NCBI GenBank assembly: GCA_016928025.1
Contig: JAFGLN010000023.1
Location: 1-64,000, forward strand
Length of the DNA stretch: 64,000 bases
Direction: 5' to 3'
Source: Deltaproteobacteria bacterium
GTDB lineage: Bacteria; Desulfobacterota; Syntrophia; Syntrophales; JAFGHS01
Position numbers and translations under genes: made by a program. Every line of letters begins with the position of its first letter. Within the stretch, counting starts at the first letter, position 1. Below, in pieces: positions 55,214-63,850 of the stretch. The notes beneath the pieces are model-generated. The model worked only from the letters and a program-made list of their open reading frames with translations, was not told where the DNA came from and did no database searches.

Positions 55214-55342
55214 ATGATACAGTCAGAAAATCAGATTGAAATTATACGGCCATGGCCGTCCTGGATCTTTTTTACATTCATGCTCTTTTTCTGCGGTATT
55301 GTCTGTCTTGGCGTTCTAGAAAAGGCTTTCGATATTGAATAA
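55214..55342 (+). CDS. Possible small membrane protein (42 residues)
   Basis: The frame starts MIQSENQIEIIRPWPSW and continues with one hydrophobic segment (IFFTFMLFFCGIVCLGVL) and a charged tail (EKAFDIE), which looks like a bitopic membrane peptide. It is divergent from the MFS gene and precedes another small ORF. No good ribosome site is visible, and the palindrome at 55246-55259, a possible regulatory site for the MFS gene, lies inside it. This could equally be a leader region. Confidence 0.3.
   Translation: MIQSENQIEIIRPWPSWIFFTFMLFFCGIVCLGVLEKAFDIE
55246..55259. promoter_or_regulatory. Perfect 14-bp palindrome near the MFS promoter
   Basis: ACGGCCATGGCCGT reads the same on both strands. 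On the minus strand it is directly followed by TATAAT (plus-strand 55241-55246), a good -10 box for the MFS gene, so the palindrome lies in the promoter spacer where an activator or repressor would act. No good -35 box is seen. Confidence 0.35.
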
Positions 55343-55354
55343 GGCTTCAAATTA

Positions 55355-55522
55355 ATGCCTGATCAGGAGTTCCTCGACGCACTCTTAAGCATGCTACTCC
55401 CCAAAATCCAGGAAAGTCAACAGGAAGTTGACAAAAATTTTTATCTGCAGATTTTCTTGTCGGATTTAAATGGCCGTCTGGTTGGAATTTGCCCAAGTTG
55501 TAACGATTATATGTCGAAGTAG
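55355..55522 (+). CDS. Possible small CxxC protein (55 residues)
   Basis: An acidic small frame starting MPDQEFLDALLSMLLPK and ending with GICPSCNDYMSK, a CxxC pair that could bind a metal. AAGG lies about ten bases before the ATG, and the preceding small ORF ends 12 bp upstream. I know no homologue. It may be a real small protein or the remnant of a larger one, since the next ORF is itself broken. Confidence 0.3.
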   Translation: MPDQEFLDALLSMLLPKIQESQQEVDKNFYLQIFLSDLNGRLVGICPSCNDYMSK

Positions 55523-55616
55523 TATTGAATTGTCCATCCGGTGAATGATCGCTGATAATTATGTGCGCCGGAAATTTCAGGGAGCCTTTCGGTATCCCGT
55601 CAGGAGCATTTAGCTG

Positions 55617-56181
55617 GTGAATTTTTCCCCTTTTATTTCTTTTTTGAGCAGTCTGGTCTGCCTTTTTGTCGGCAGCCTTGTCTATTTTCAGAGCAGCAGA
55701 AGGCCCCTGCACACGGCGTTTATGGTATTGTGCCTGATGAATGCTTATTGGGGCTTTGTTGCATTCATGTATTTTTCCGCCGGGGACCCGGAAACGGCCC
55801 TTTTCTCTGTCCAATGGGTGCCGATCGACTTTTTTGCCGTTTCGGTCATGCTTCATTTCGTACTCATTAGATACCTCGAATCAAAAAAGGATAGAAGCCG
55901 AGCGGGTGCAATTGATCGGGGAGCTTCGGGATGCCCTGAGCAACATTAAGACATTGCGGAGGTTGATTCCGATTTGTTCGAGCTGCAAAAAAATCAGAAA
56001 CGGTAAGGGATACCGGCAGCAGGTGGAGAAATACGTTAAAGAGCGCACCGATGCTGATTTCCGTCATGGTATCTATGAAGACTGCACAAAAAGACTTTAT
56101 CCGGATCTCTTCAAAAAATTAACGTTAAATCCAATGACGTTGTTCGACGAGGTCGCCGAAAAAAATATTCGGATTTCCTGA
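55617..56181 (+). pseudogene. Frameshifted membrane sensor remnant with CSSCKKIR tail
   Basis: The first frame (55617-55949, GTG start with AGGAG upstream) encodes three membrane helices like the first half of a histidine-kinase 7TM input domain, ending FVLIRYLESKK. The continuation is in the next frame (to 56181) as RIEAERVQLIGELRDALSNIKTLRRLIPICSSCKKIRNGKGYRQQVEKYV and HGIYEDCTKRLYP, the zinc-like tail common at the end of deltaproteobacterial PAS/GAF sensors. The switch coincides with an A6 run at 55883-55888, so one base too many explains it. The middle of a normal sensor (rest of the 7TM, PAS, kinase) is missing. Confidence 0.7.
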
Positions 56182-56241
56182 TGATCTGAAACTCGGCCGG
56201 CCAATCAAATTTAGCGGCTGCCCGAAGGAAGGTCCAAGAGT

Positions 56242-57165
56242 TTAACCTTTATCGAGACGATAAATACCTTCCTCCTTTGCCATGTTCACGGCGTCTTTGA
56301 ATTCTTTGCCCGTAATTCTTCTGGAAAGGGGCGAGCCGGGCGGGATGAGATCGCCGCAGGGATGGTACTGGGCCATAATATTGACATAGGTATTGGGGGA
56401 AATCTCGGCGGCGAGAAACCGCATGGCCTCGCGGGTTCCTGCAAGGCCCTCCGGCAGGACGAGGTGCCGGACCAGAAGACCGCGCACGGCAATGCCGTCT
56501 TCATCTGTGTCCAGATCTCCCGTTTGTCGGTGCATTTCCCGGAGGGCGGCTTTGACAACCTCAGGATAATCGGGTGCGTCGGAATACTCTTTCGCGATAT
56601 CACTTCGGGTATATTTGAAATCGGGCATGTAGATATCGACGATGCCGTCCAGAAGTTTTAAGGTTTCAACCGAATCGTATCCACCCGTATTGTAAACGAG
56701 GGGAACCGTGAGCCCCCGCTCGACGCCCGCCGGTAGGGCCTTGATAATGTGAGGGACGAAATGGGAGGGGCTGACGAAATTGATGTTATGGCAGCCGCGC
56801 TGCTCGAGGGCCACCATCATGGCACTGAATTTTTCGAAAGAAATCCGATGTCCCCGGCCGAAACGGCTGATTTCGTAATTCTGGCAAAAGATACAACCCA
56901 GGTTGCAATAGGTCATAAAGATGGTCCCCGACCCGCCGTATCCGACGAGGGAACTCTCCTCGCCGAAATGGGGGCCGTAGGATGAGATGACCGGAAACGC
57001 ACCGGCCCGGCAAAATCCCGTTTCACCGGATATCCGGTCGACGCCGCACCTTCTTGGACAGACCGTGCATTCCGTGAGCAGAGAGGAGGCTTTCTCGATC
57101 AATGCGGGGAAAAGACCCTTCTCGTAGGTTGTCAGATAAGCAGCTCGGAAATCGGCCCGCTTCAT
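56242..57165 (-). CDS. Radical SAM protein of the PflX/AmmeMemoRadiSam type
   Basis: A 307-residue [4Fe-4S]/SAM enzyme. The cluster motif is TYCNLGCIFCQNYEIS (CxxxCxxC); upstream TECTVCPRRCGVDRISGETGFCRAG is the extra Cys-rich segment seen in PflX-type proteins, perhaps holding another cluster. VSPSHFVPHIIKALP, NTGGYDS and DIYMPDFKY follow the partial TIM barrel. Such proteins are annotated as activating enzymes, but the partner is unknown; no glycyl radical enzyme lies in the window. The 60 bp before the sensor relic hold nothing. Confidence 0.85.
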   Translation of the reverse strand: MKRADFRAAYLTTYEKGLFPALIEKASSLLTECTVCPRRCGVDRISGETGFCRAGAFPVISSYGPHFGEESSLVGYGGSGTIFMTYCNLGCIFCQNYEISRFGRGHRISFEKFSAMMVALEQRGCHNINFVSPSHFVPHIIKALPAGVERGLTVPLVYNTGGYDSVETLKLLDGIVDIYMPDFKYTRSDIAKEYSDAPDYPEVVKAALREMHRQTGDLDTDEDGIAVRGLLVRHLVLPEGLAGTREAMRFLAAEISPNTYVNIMAQYHPCGDLIPPGSPLSRRITGKEFKDAVNMAKEEGIYRLDKG

Positions 57166-57224
57166 CTTGGATCACCTTGATTAAAATTTGCGCAGAAGGT
57201 TTCGAATACCCTACATTGAGCCGG

Positions 57225-57518
57225 TCAAGAAGCACCTCAGGATACCGCCGCTGAGCTGGATGACGGTCACATGGGAGTCTTAAGCCGGTTCCATCACAAT
57301 AACTTCGTCGCCCGGCCGGACAACGGCAGCGACGGCGGTAAATCATGCTTCCGTGGCCCGGAGGCCACGGTGCTCTGCGTTTCCGGATCGACGTCGGCTT
57401 CATACGGCAGCTTTACTTTTTCGGCGAGGCGACGGCGCAAGAGCGGGACGCTCTACATGGGCGTATATTGATTGAAGGCCTCACACATATACCTGCTGAC
57501 CAGTTGGGTCGGCCGCAT
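57225..57518 (-). pseudogene. Relic of a YbdL/methionine-type aminotransferase, downstream of dapL
   Basis: Translating the minus strand directly after the dapL stop gives SRYMCEAFNQYTPM-stop-SVPLLRRRLAEKVKLP, then VDPETQSTVASG, then after a one-base loss ATEA-stop-FTAVAAVVRPGDEVIVMEPA, a stop, and DSHVTVIQLSGGI. These match the N-terminal PLP-fold blocks (FNQYTPM, ITVTSGATEA, VRPGDEVIVMEPAYDSY, LSGG) of kynurenine/methionine aminotransferases. Three stops, one frameshift and the loss of about three quarters of the gene mark it as dead. It fills most of the 350-bp gap between dapL and the radical SAM gene. Confidence 0.75.
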
Positions 57519-58745
57519 TTACTGTCCGATCACCTCTGCGATTCTATCCATGGCGACCTCGACCTGCTCGTATTGATTGAATGCGCTGAGGCGGATATAC
57601 CCCTGGCCGCAGGCGCCGAACCCGCTCCCCGGGGTACAGACGACGGCAGCCTTGTTCAGGAGAAGATCGAAGAAATCCCAGGAATCCCTCCGCGTATTGA
57701 CCCAGATGTACGGTGAATTTTCCCCGCCGGCGCAGGTAAACCCGAGCCCTCGCATCTTTTTGAGGATGAGGGAGGCGTTCCTCAGATAGTAGTCGGTCAG
57801 CTGACGAACCTGTTCCTTTCCCTCATTCGAGTAGACCGCCTCAGCAGCGCGCTGGATGGGGTAGGAGACACCGTTGAATTTAGTCGTGTGACGGCGGTTC
57901 CACAGGGCGTGGAGGGTGTGGGCGTTCCCCGCGCTATCGTAGCCGACGCAGGTCTTGGGAATGATGGTGTATGCACATCGGGTCCCGGTGAAGCCGGCGG
58001 TTTTTGAGAAGGACCGGAACTCGATCGCCACGTCACGGGCTCCTTCGATCTCATAGATGCTCCGGGGAAGAGAGTCGTCCCGGATGAAAGCGACGTAGGC
58101 GGCATCATACAGGATTAATGCCTTGTTTTCCCGCGCATAGGTGACCCAACCTGAGAGTTGTTCTCTCGTGGCCGTGGCCCCTGTGGGGTTGTTGGGGAAA
58201 CAGAGGTATATCAAATCGACCGGTTCGGTCGGGATTGCCGGGACGAAGCCGTTCTCTTCCGTGGCCTCGAGGTAGAAGAGCCCCCCGTATCGACCGTTGT
58301 CCCACCTGCCGGTCCTCCCGGACATGACGTTGGTGTCAACGTAGACGGGATAGACCGGGTCGGGGACGGCAATGGTCATATCGGTGGAGAAGATATCGAG
58401 GATATTGCCGGTATCGCACTTTGCTCCGTCACTGATGAAGACCTCGTCGGGACGGATATCGGCCCCCACCGTCTGGAAATCGTTTTGTGCGACGGCCTCG
58501 CGGAGAAAGGCATATCCCTGCTCCGGGCCGTAGCCGTGGAAGGTGCTGTCGAACGACAGTTCGTCGACGGCCTCGTGAAGGGCGGCGATGCATGCCCCGG
58601 GGAGGGCGCGCGTCACGTCACCGATCCCGAGACTGATGATCTCTCTTTCGGGGTTCGATGCAGCGAAGGTTTGAACCCTCTTCGCGATGTCGGAGAAGAG
58701 GTACGATGACCGGAGTTTCAGGTAATTCTCATTGATCTGTATCAT
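57519..58745 (-). CDS. dapL: LL-diaminopimelate aminotransferase
   Basis: Converts tetrahydrodipicolinate directly to LL-diaminopimelate using glutamate, giving lysine and peptidoglycan precursors. The 408-residue product has [33 protein letters not shown]-type motif [20 protein letters not shown], and the PLP lysine in [16 protein letters not shown]. The start is ATG 58745, preceded by GGGGAG; the 34-codon in-frame extension upstream is not homologous. Aminotransferase relics lie on both sides. Confidence 0.95.
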   Translation of the reverse strand: MIQINENYLKLRSSYLFSDIAKRVQTFAASNPEREIISLGIGDVTRALPGACIAALHEAVDELSFDSTFHGYGPEQGYAFLREAVAQNDFQTVGADIRPDEVFISDGAKCDTGNILDIFSTDMTIAVPDPVYPVYVDTNVMSGRTGRWDNGRYGGLFYLEATEENGFVPAIPTEPVDLIYLCFPNNPTGATATREQLSGWVTYARENKALILYDAAYVAFIRDDSLPRSIYEIEGARDVAIEFRSFSKTAGFTGTRCAYTIIPKTCVGYDSAGNAHTLHALWNRRHTTKFNGVSYPIQRAAEAVYSNEGKEQVRQLTDYYLRNASLILKKMRGLGFTCAGGENSPYIWVNTRRDSWDFFDLLLNKAAVVCTPGSGFGACGQGYIRLSAFNQYEQVEVAMDRIAEVIGQ

Positions 58746-58892
58746 GGCGCTCCCCTTTTTTAATTTTGTTGATGATCTAAAATATACGGGAAGGGACGTG
58801 CGTGTCAATGTCAAAACAGAAGCTTTTGGATCAACAGGTATCTCCAAGAGCTCTGCATTATATAGAAATGTTTAATTTTAACCATTGTGAGC

Positions 58893-59138
58893 TTAATCCA
58901 CGGCATTGATATGACTGACGGAGAAGCAACAAATAAGATAAGGGTGAGCAGGGCACACGAAGAGATAACCGGTAATAAGGTCCGGCCGGACATTGGCGGT
59001 GACAGAGGCAAACAGTGCTTCCGTGGCCTCGGAGATTACGGTATTTTGCATTTCCGGCTGCGAGATTTTAACGGAACGGATGAAATAAATAAGTTGTTTG
59101 ACATAAAACAGGGCTTTTTCTATATTCAGAGTTGACAA
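58893..59138 (-). pseudogene. Second aminotransferase relic, upstream of dapL
   Basis: An 81-codon minus-strand frame contains PEMQNTVISEATEALFASVTANVRPD, matching the ITVTSGATEALFASVTANVRPGDE block of the same YbdL-type aminotransferases. The sequence on either side has lost similarity and the PLP lysine region is absent. The DNA aligns with the relic downstream of dapL over about 85 bases (CCGGCCGGACA, CTTCCGTGGCC, CATTTCCGG shared in order), so they are paralogous remains. The frame itself is open only by chance. Confidence 0.65.
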
Positions 59139-59174
59139 GGGAACACATTATCAGAATTGACGGATGGTCATAAC

Positions 59175-59693
59175 ATGGCGGATTCTCAATATTACATTCC
59201 GGTCATGGTTGAAGTCTCAGCGGCAATGCCGGAGCATCAGCCCGTGGTAGCGAATTTGTTCGAGCTGTATGCCCATGATATGAGCGAATTTATGGATCTT
59301 GAACTGGGCGCTGACGGCCGTTATGGTTATATACATCTGTCGGCCTACTGGAAGGAACCGGACCGGTACCCGTTTCTCATCAAGGTCAGGGGCGATCTTG
59401 CCGGCTTTGCCCTCGTCTGCAGACAGTCACAAAGTTCAAACGATGATTGCGTCATGGATGTGGCGGAGTTCTTTGTCATTCGAGGTTTCCGTAGATTGGG
59501 TGTGGGGACCGGGGCCGCCTGCGACATTTGGAAAAAATTCCCCGGGAAATGGAAAGTACGGGTAAGGGGACAAAACGGGCCGGCAAAAGCCTTTTGGGCG
59601 CAGGCCGTTGAAGCTTTCACTGGTAAGGCTGTCTATCCTGTGCCCGCTCAGATCAATGGCGAACTATGGCAGGCCTTTACCTTCGAATCATGA
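59175..59693 (+). CDS. GNAT-family N-acetyltransferase
   Basis: A 172-residue acetyltransferase. YGYIHLSAYWKEPDRYPFLIKVRGDLAGFALVCRQ and the acetyl-CoA loop DVAEFFVIRGFRRLGVGTGAACDIWKKFPG (RRLGVGTG) are characteristic; VRGQNGPAKAFWAQAVEAFTG is the C-terminal part. The start is ATG 59175, with an in-frame TTG six codons before. It stands alone on the plus strand in a decaying neighbourhood; the substrate is unknown. Confidence 0.85.
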   Translation: MADSQYYIPVMVEVSAAMPEHQPVVANLFELYAHDMSEFMDLELGADGRYGYIHLSAYWKEPDRYPFLIKVRGDLAGFALVCRQSQSSNDDCVMDVAEFFVIRGFRRLGVGTGAACDIWKKFPGKWKVRVRGQNGPAKAFWAQAVEAFTGKAVYPVPAQINGELWQAFTFES

Positions 59694-59816
59694 CGACTGC
59701 CGATCATCAATGTCCTGAAGCAGTGATCAATCCATCCTGAAGATTCCGGCCGGTGTCAAATCAAGGATAAAACGATCAATTTGCGATAAGGCCGGGACGA
59801 CTTTTAGTGTGTTGAT

Positions 59817-61529
59817 CTATTTCAAGTTCCTGAGGTCCGGATTCATACGAACAGCCGTTTCATGATGGATTTCGGCTTTCCGACCGGCACCTTTTTCTTT
59901 TAAGGCCTTTGCCAGATAGAAATGAGCCATAACCAAATCAGGCTGGAGCCTTACGGCTTCCCGGAGATGCTTTACGGCCTCGTCATATCTTTTCTGTCTC
60001 ACGAAAAGCAAACCCAGGTTGTTATGGGCGATGGCATGGGTCGGCCGGAGCTGAAGCGCCGTCATATATTCCTGTTTCGCCTCTTGATCCTTTCCCAGCA
60101 TATCCAAGGCAACCCCCAAACTGTTATGAAGGGTGGGATCATTTTTCTTTAACGCGATGGCTTTTTTTAAATGTTCGACCGCTTCCCGGGGCTGTTTTTG
60201 ATCGATCAAATACAGGGCGAGATTCTTATGAGGCAGGTAATGTTGTGAAGAGACCCGGATTGCGTTCTGATAGAGTGTGTAGCTGTTTTCCCAGTAACGG
60301 ACCTGCTTGTCGGTTAAAATCATGAGAATCGCGATGATTCCCACGCAAACAAAGGCCGTTGCTTTTGTCGAAATTCTTTTTTTCAAGAGGGTGGTGAAAC
60401 CCCATGTCAATATTAAAAAGAGGCCGACGAAAGGGATATAGGCATACCGGTCCGCCATCGACTGATGCCCCACATGAACGATGCCGATGACGGGAACCAG
60501 GGTTCCCAAATACCAGAACCAGCCGACGGGCAGATAGGGGTATTTGCGGTAATATCTGCACATCAAGACTGTGACGGCCAGAATCAGCAAGGCGGCCAGG
60601 ATAATCTGCCAAAGGGGGATCTGGTCGTTAAAGGGGTACAATACGGAAAAGTCAAAAGGCCAGAGGATTTTTTTTAAATACAGAGCATACGAAACAATAA
60701 CATTGGCGATTCGCTTATCAAATGGTATGGCCTGAAGAGTCACGATTGAGTTTGCCGCTTTGGCGGCATAGACAGTCATAAAGATTGAAAAGGCGGACAA
60801 AGCAAATAAGGGAATCTTCTCCAGAACCAGGAAGGTAAGTTTAGCTTTTGGGGCGGCTTTAAGATGGCTGGGTGTCTGATCGGCGTGGTTCAAATCGATG
60901 GGTGTGCGTTTCAGAGGCCAGTAGTCCAACAGCAACAAGGCAAACGGCAGGGTTACCACCATGGGTTTGGACATGATTCCCAAGGTAAAGCTCAGAACGA
61001 CGGGCAAATAGGTTTTCCAGCCGGGCCGCCTGACATATCGGACATAAAGCAAGAGGGTTAAGATCCAGAAAAAGGTGCAAAGAACGTTCTTGCGCTCCGC
61101 GATCCAGGCCACGGACTCCACGTTGATGGGATGCACGGCAAACAGGGCGGCGATGAGGGCGCTGCGCCCCAGGAAGCCGGTCGTCGTTTTCAAAAAGAAG
61201 AACAGCAGGACCGTGCTGATGATGTGGATGATGATATTCGTCCAGTGATGGCCACCGGCGTTTTTTCCGTAGATTGTCCAGTCCAGCATGTGGGACAGCA
61301 TCGTCAGGGGATGCCAGTTGGACGTGCTGATGTCGGTAAAGGCATATCTGATACTGGTGGCTGTAAAGCCCGATTGGATGTTTTTGTTGTTCAATACATA
61401 TAACTGGTCGTCGAAGTTTGTGAATTCGTAAGATTGCACCTGCCAGTAAGCGGCCAGAATTATGGCGGATAAGAAAAGAACCGTCAAAAGGGTTTTTTGC
61501 CTGTTTAGTGAATATAAATCATTGGACAT
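59817..61529 (-). CDS. TMTC-like TPR membrane glycosyltransferase-family protein
   Basis: A 570-residue integral membrane protein with roughly ten membrane helices followed by TPR units (EHLKKAIALKKNDPTLHNSLGVALDMLGKDQEAKQEYMTALQLRP and the next repeat). The luminal-type loop YEFTNFDDQLYVLNN, WHPLTMLSHMLDW and AVHPINVESVAWIAERKNVL are the hallmark of the bacterial relatives of eukaryotic TMTC O-mannosyltransferases (GT-C fold). Sugar transfer in the periplasm is therefore plausible but unproven. The start is ATG 61529 or 12 codons upstream. About 125 bp of gene-free sequence separates it from the GNAT gene. Confidence 0.75.
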   Translation of the reverse strand: MSNDLYSLNRQKTLLTVLFLSAIILAAYWQVQSYEFTNFDDQLYVLNNKNIQSGFTATSIRYAFTDISTSNWHPLTMLSHMLDWTIYGKNAGGHHWTNIIIHIISTVLLFFFLKTTTGFLGRSALIAALFAVHPINVESVAWIAERKNVLCTFFWILTLLLYVRYVRRPGWKTYLPVVLSFTLGIMSKPMVVTLPFALLLLDYWPLKRTPIDLNHADQTPSHLKAAPKAKLTFLVLEKIPLFALSAFSIFMTVYAAKAANSIVTLQAIPFDKRIANVIVSYALYLKKILWPFDFSVLYPFNDQIPLWQIILAALLILAVTVLMCRYYRKYPYLPVGWFWYLGTLVPVIGIVHVGHQSMADRYAYIPFVGLFLILTWGFTTLLKKRISTKATAFVCVGIIAILMILTDKQVRYWENSYTLYQNAIRVSSQHYLPHKNLALYLIDQKQPREAVEHLKKAIALKKNDPTLHNSLGVALDMLGKDQEAKQEYMTALQLRPTHAIAHNNLGLLFVRQKRYDEAVKHLREAVRLQPDLVMAHFYLAKALKEKGAGRKAEIHHETAVRMNPDLRNLK

Positions 61530-61597
61530 TAAAACATCCGGACATTTATTAAATCGATGCGTCACCGATCAATTTTGTTTTTTATGTTCATGCAATA

Positions 61598-61620
61598 ACC
61601 GGACCCTGAATGGGTCCGGT
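61598..61620 (-). terminator. Hairpin after the aldo/keto reductase gene
   Basis: ACCGGACCC pairs perfectly with GGGTCCGGT around a TGAAT loop. It lies 126 bp after the aldo/keto reductase stop on its strand. No proper T-run follows on either side, so termination would be imperfect; it may instead belong to the leader of the TPR gene. Confidence 0.45.
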
Positions 61621-61631
61621 CTGGTTTAAAT

Positions 61632-61653
61632 CCCCCCCCCCCCCTTTTTTTTT
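61632..61653 (+). repeat. C13-T9 homopolymer tract
   Basis: Thirteen C are followed directly by nine T in a non-coding gap between two minus-strand genes. Such a tract is far longer than expected by chance and is prone to slippage or to assembly error. Confidence 0.9.
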
Positions 61654-61745
61654 AAGGTATTAGTTCCAAGATCATTGAGCCGGCAGTTTTTCAAAGTTTT
61701 CCTTACATCTTAAAATCGGTTCCGGGTCCCGGCTCATGTCGATTT

Positions 61746-62765
61746 TTACGCCGTTAACCCCTCTCGATGGTTCTGTATTCTTTTCTTTCTATTGTCGGCT
61801 TCACGTGCCAGCATGTTGTGGGGGAAGCCCGGGATAATGGCGCTCACGGTATTGAGTCTTTCCATCTGCTCTTCATTGAGGGTTATATCAAGGCAGCCGA
61901 GATTATCTTTGAGTTGCTCGACCGTCCGGGCACCGACCAGTGGTACAATAACGGCCGGACCCTGGCGGACCCACGAGAGGGCAACCTGGCTGGGTGTCGC
62001 GCCGATTTCATCGGCGACGGCCATGACTTCGTCGGCTATGGAAAGCGACCGCTCATCGAGCAGACCGCGCGCTTTTGCTCTTCCCGCTGCATCATTGTCC
62101 TTGTTGTATTTTCCGCTCAGAATGCCTGAAGCGAGCGGACCCCAGGGAGTGACGCAGAGATCCAGCGCACGGGCCATGGGAAGCAATTCGCGCTCCACGC
62201 TTCTTTCAATCAGGTTGTATTGAATCTGGAGACCGACAAATGGTGTCCAGCCTCGCAGCTCCGCCATGGTATTGGCGCGGGAAACCACCCAGGCCGGAGC
62301 ATCGGAAATGCCAACGTAATTTATTTTACCTTGGCTAACCAGATCATCCAGGCCCCTCATCAGCTCTTCCAGAGGTGTCAGGGGATCCCAGATGTGGACC
62401 CAGTAAATATCGATATAGTCCGTATCGAGACGCTTTAAACTGGCATGTAAGGAGGTCATCATGTTCTTGCGGGCATTTCCCGAGGCATTGACGTCCCGGC
62501 CCCACATGGCTCCCGTATACTTTGTGGCGAGGACAATGCGTTCGCGTTCCTGAGCCATAAATTCCCCCAGGAATTTCTCACTGGTCCCCAAATTATAGAT
62601 ATTGGCCGTATCGATGAAATTGCCGCCGGCTTCACGAAACGCCTCATAGACTTTGCGGCTTTCCTCCTTGTCGACACCGATGTTCCGCTCCGTCCCGAAG
62701 GTCATGGCGCCAAGTCCGAGTTCTGATACCTTGAGGCCACTTTTCCCGAAGAGTTTGTATCGCAT
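61746..62765 (-). CDS. Aldo/keto reductase
   Basis: An NADPH-dependent carbonyl reductase of 339 residues with the (alpha/beta)8 fold. GTERNIGVDKEESRKVYEAFREAGGNFIDTANIYNLGTSEKFLGEF provides the catalytic Asp and Tyr, ATKYTG the Lys, and DYIDIYWVHIWDP the His. VIVPLVGARTVEQLKDNLG binds the cofactor phosphate. It resembles the YajO/AKR11-12 branch. AAAGGAG precedes the ATG. It is 48 bp downstream of the acid phosphatase gene and may be cotranscribed. Confidence 0.92.
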   Translation of the reverse strand: MRYKLFGKSGLKVSELGLGAMTFGTERNIGVDKEESRKVYEAFREAGGNFIDTANIYNLGTSEKFLGEFMAQERERIVLATKYTGAMWGRDVNASGNARKNMMTSLHASLKRLDTDYIDIYWVHIWDPLTPLEELMRGLDDLVSQGKINYVGISDAPAWVVSRANTMAELRGWTPFVGLQIQYNLIERSVERELLPMARALDLCVTPWGPLASGILSGKYNKDNDAAGRAKARGLLDERSLSIADEVMAVADEIGATPSQVALSWVRQGPAVIVPLVGARTVEQLKDNLGCLDITLNEEQMERLNTVSAIIPGFPHNMLAREADNRKKRIQNHREGLTA

Positions 62766-62813
62766 CGTCCTCTCCTTTTTTATGGAATTAATCAGGTCCG
62801 GATACCATTCCTT

Positions 62814-63659
62814 TTATGGTCGGACAGCCATTGCCGCGGCTTCAGCCGAGCAATCACATGTGGGTTTTAGACCCTTGGCCCGGATCGCTGCAATTTCGGC
62901 CTTGGCAGCCTCCAGGTCGGAGAGGAATTGAGGATTAGCGTGAAGCCGTGCGACGGTTGCGGCCCCCATGAGACGCCCCTGAACAACATCGCTGTACCAA
63001 TGGACGTTGCAAACATTTCGGCTCTCACCAAAGGTGAGACCGCGCGCGAGGATGGCATTGGCCTGCTCCGGCGATATTTCACTCAGGATAAGGGCCCAGG
63101 CCCAGCCGATGGCCGTATGACCGGACGGATAGGAGCCGTCTTTTTCCAGTTTTGCTTTATCCTGCGGGGTACATATGGCTTCGTTGTTTGACATAAAGGG
63201 GCGGCGGCGTTTGTATTTCCTCTTGGCGCCGTAAGTGGAAAGGCCCGCATCCGTCAGGGTACGGCGCAACAGCATATAAAGGAACGGTGTCTCCTTTTCC
63301 GAAATCGGAGCGTTGAGGGCACAGGAATAAGTATCCGTTGCCTCGGGGAACTTCAGATCAGCGTCCGACGCGGCCAACTTCCAGCGTGCGGTGCCTTGTA
63401 AAGCGATGCATCGTTTGCTGTATTCTTCATCGAAGGCCAGGGCTGCCGAGCCTTCCGCCGGGGGAGGAGGGACCAGTACCGCGCTGCTGCCGACGTTCTC
63501 ATTCATGTCCAAATAGCCTTTCAAAATTCCCGGCCTCAGCTCAGGCACGGGTTCGGGTGAACGACTTGCCGCGCTGCTGGCACAACCTGCAAAAATGACT
63601 ACCCACGCCAAAACAAGCAGCATCCGGTACCGTTTTGTGATCCGCACAACGTTCAACAT
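62814..63659 (-). CDS. Class A non-specific acid phosphatase lipoprotein (PhoN-like, PAP2 superfamily)
   Basis: A 281-residue exported phosphatase. The signal peptide ends in VIFAGC, making Cys26 a lipidation site. All three PAP2 motifs are intact: K146-X6-R153-P154, PSGH at 178-181 and SR(213)-X5-H220-X3-D224 containing the nucleophilic His. It would release phosphate from organic esters in the periplasm. GGAGGAGGG precedes ATG 63659, which I prefer to an in-frame ATG 20 codons upstream that has no ribosome site. Confidence 0.9.
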   Translation of the reverse strand: MLNVVRITKRYRMLLVLAWVVIFAGCASSAASRSPEPVPELRPGILKGYLDMNENVGSSAVLVPPPPAEGSAALAFDEEYSKRCIALQGTARWKLAASDADLKFPEATDTYSCALNAPISEKETPFLYMLLRRTLTDAGLSTYGAKRKYKRRRPFMSNNEAICTPQDKAKLEKDGSYPSGHTAIGWAWALILSEISPEQANAILARGLTFGESRNVCNVHWYSDVVQGRLMGAATVARLHANPQFLSDLEAAKAEIAAIRAKGLKPTCDCSAEAAAMAVRP

Positions 63660-63850
63660 GATAAACCCTCCTCCGTATTTATAAAAAAATAAAAAAGACC
63701 GTAACCGGCGAATCGTCAATCGTAACGAGTTTGAAGATTATTCATTAAATAAATTCATTCTGCGATCACTCGTTACAGATTATTTGTACTACCGTGGTGT
63801 TACCCGTCGGGGCCGAGGGAGTCGTTCTAACCGTCCCGCTTGCTTGTATT

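Noticed and set aside
57225-59138. Direct repeat or mobile element flanking dapL
   Set aside because: The similar segments are diverged coding relics of an aminotransferase, without terminal inverted repeats or a transposase.
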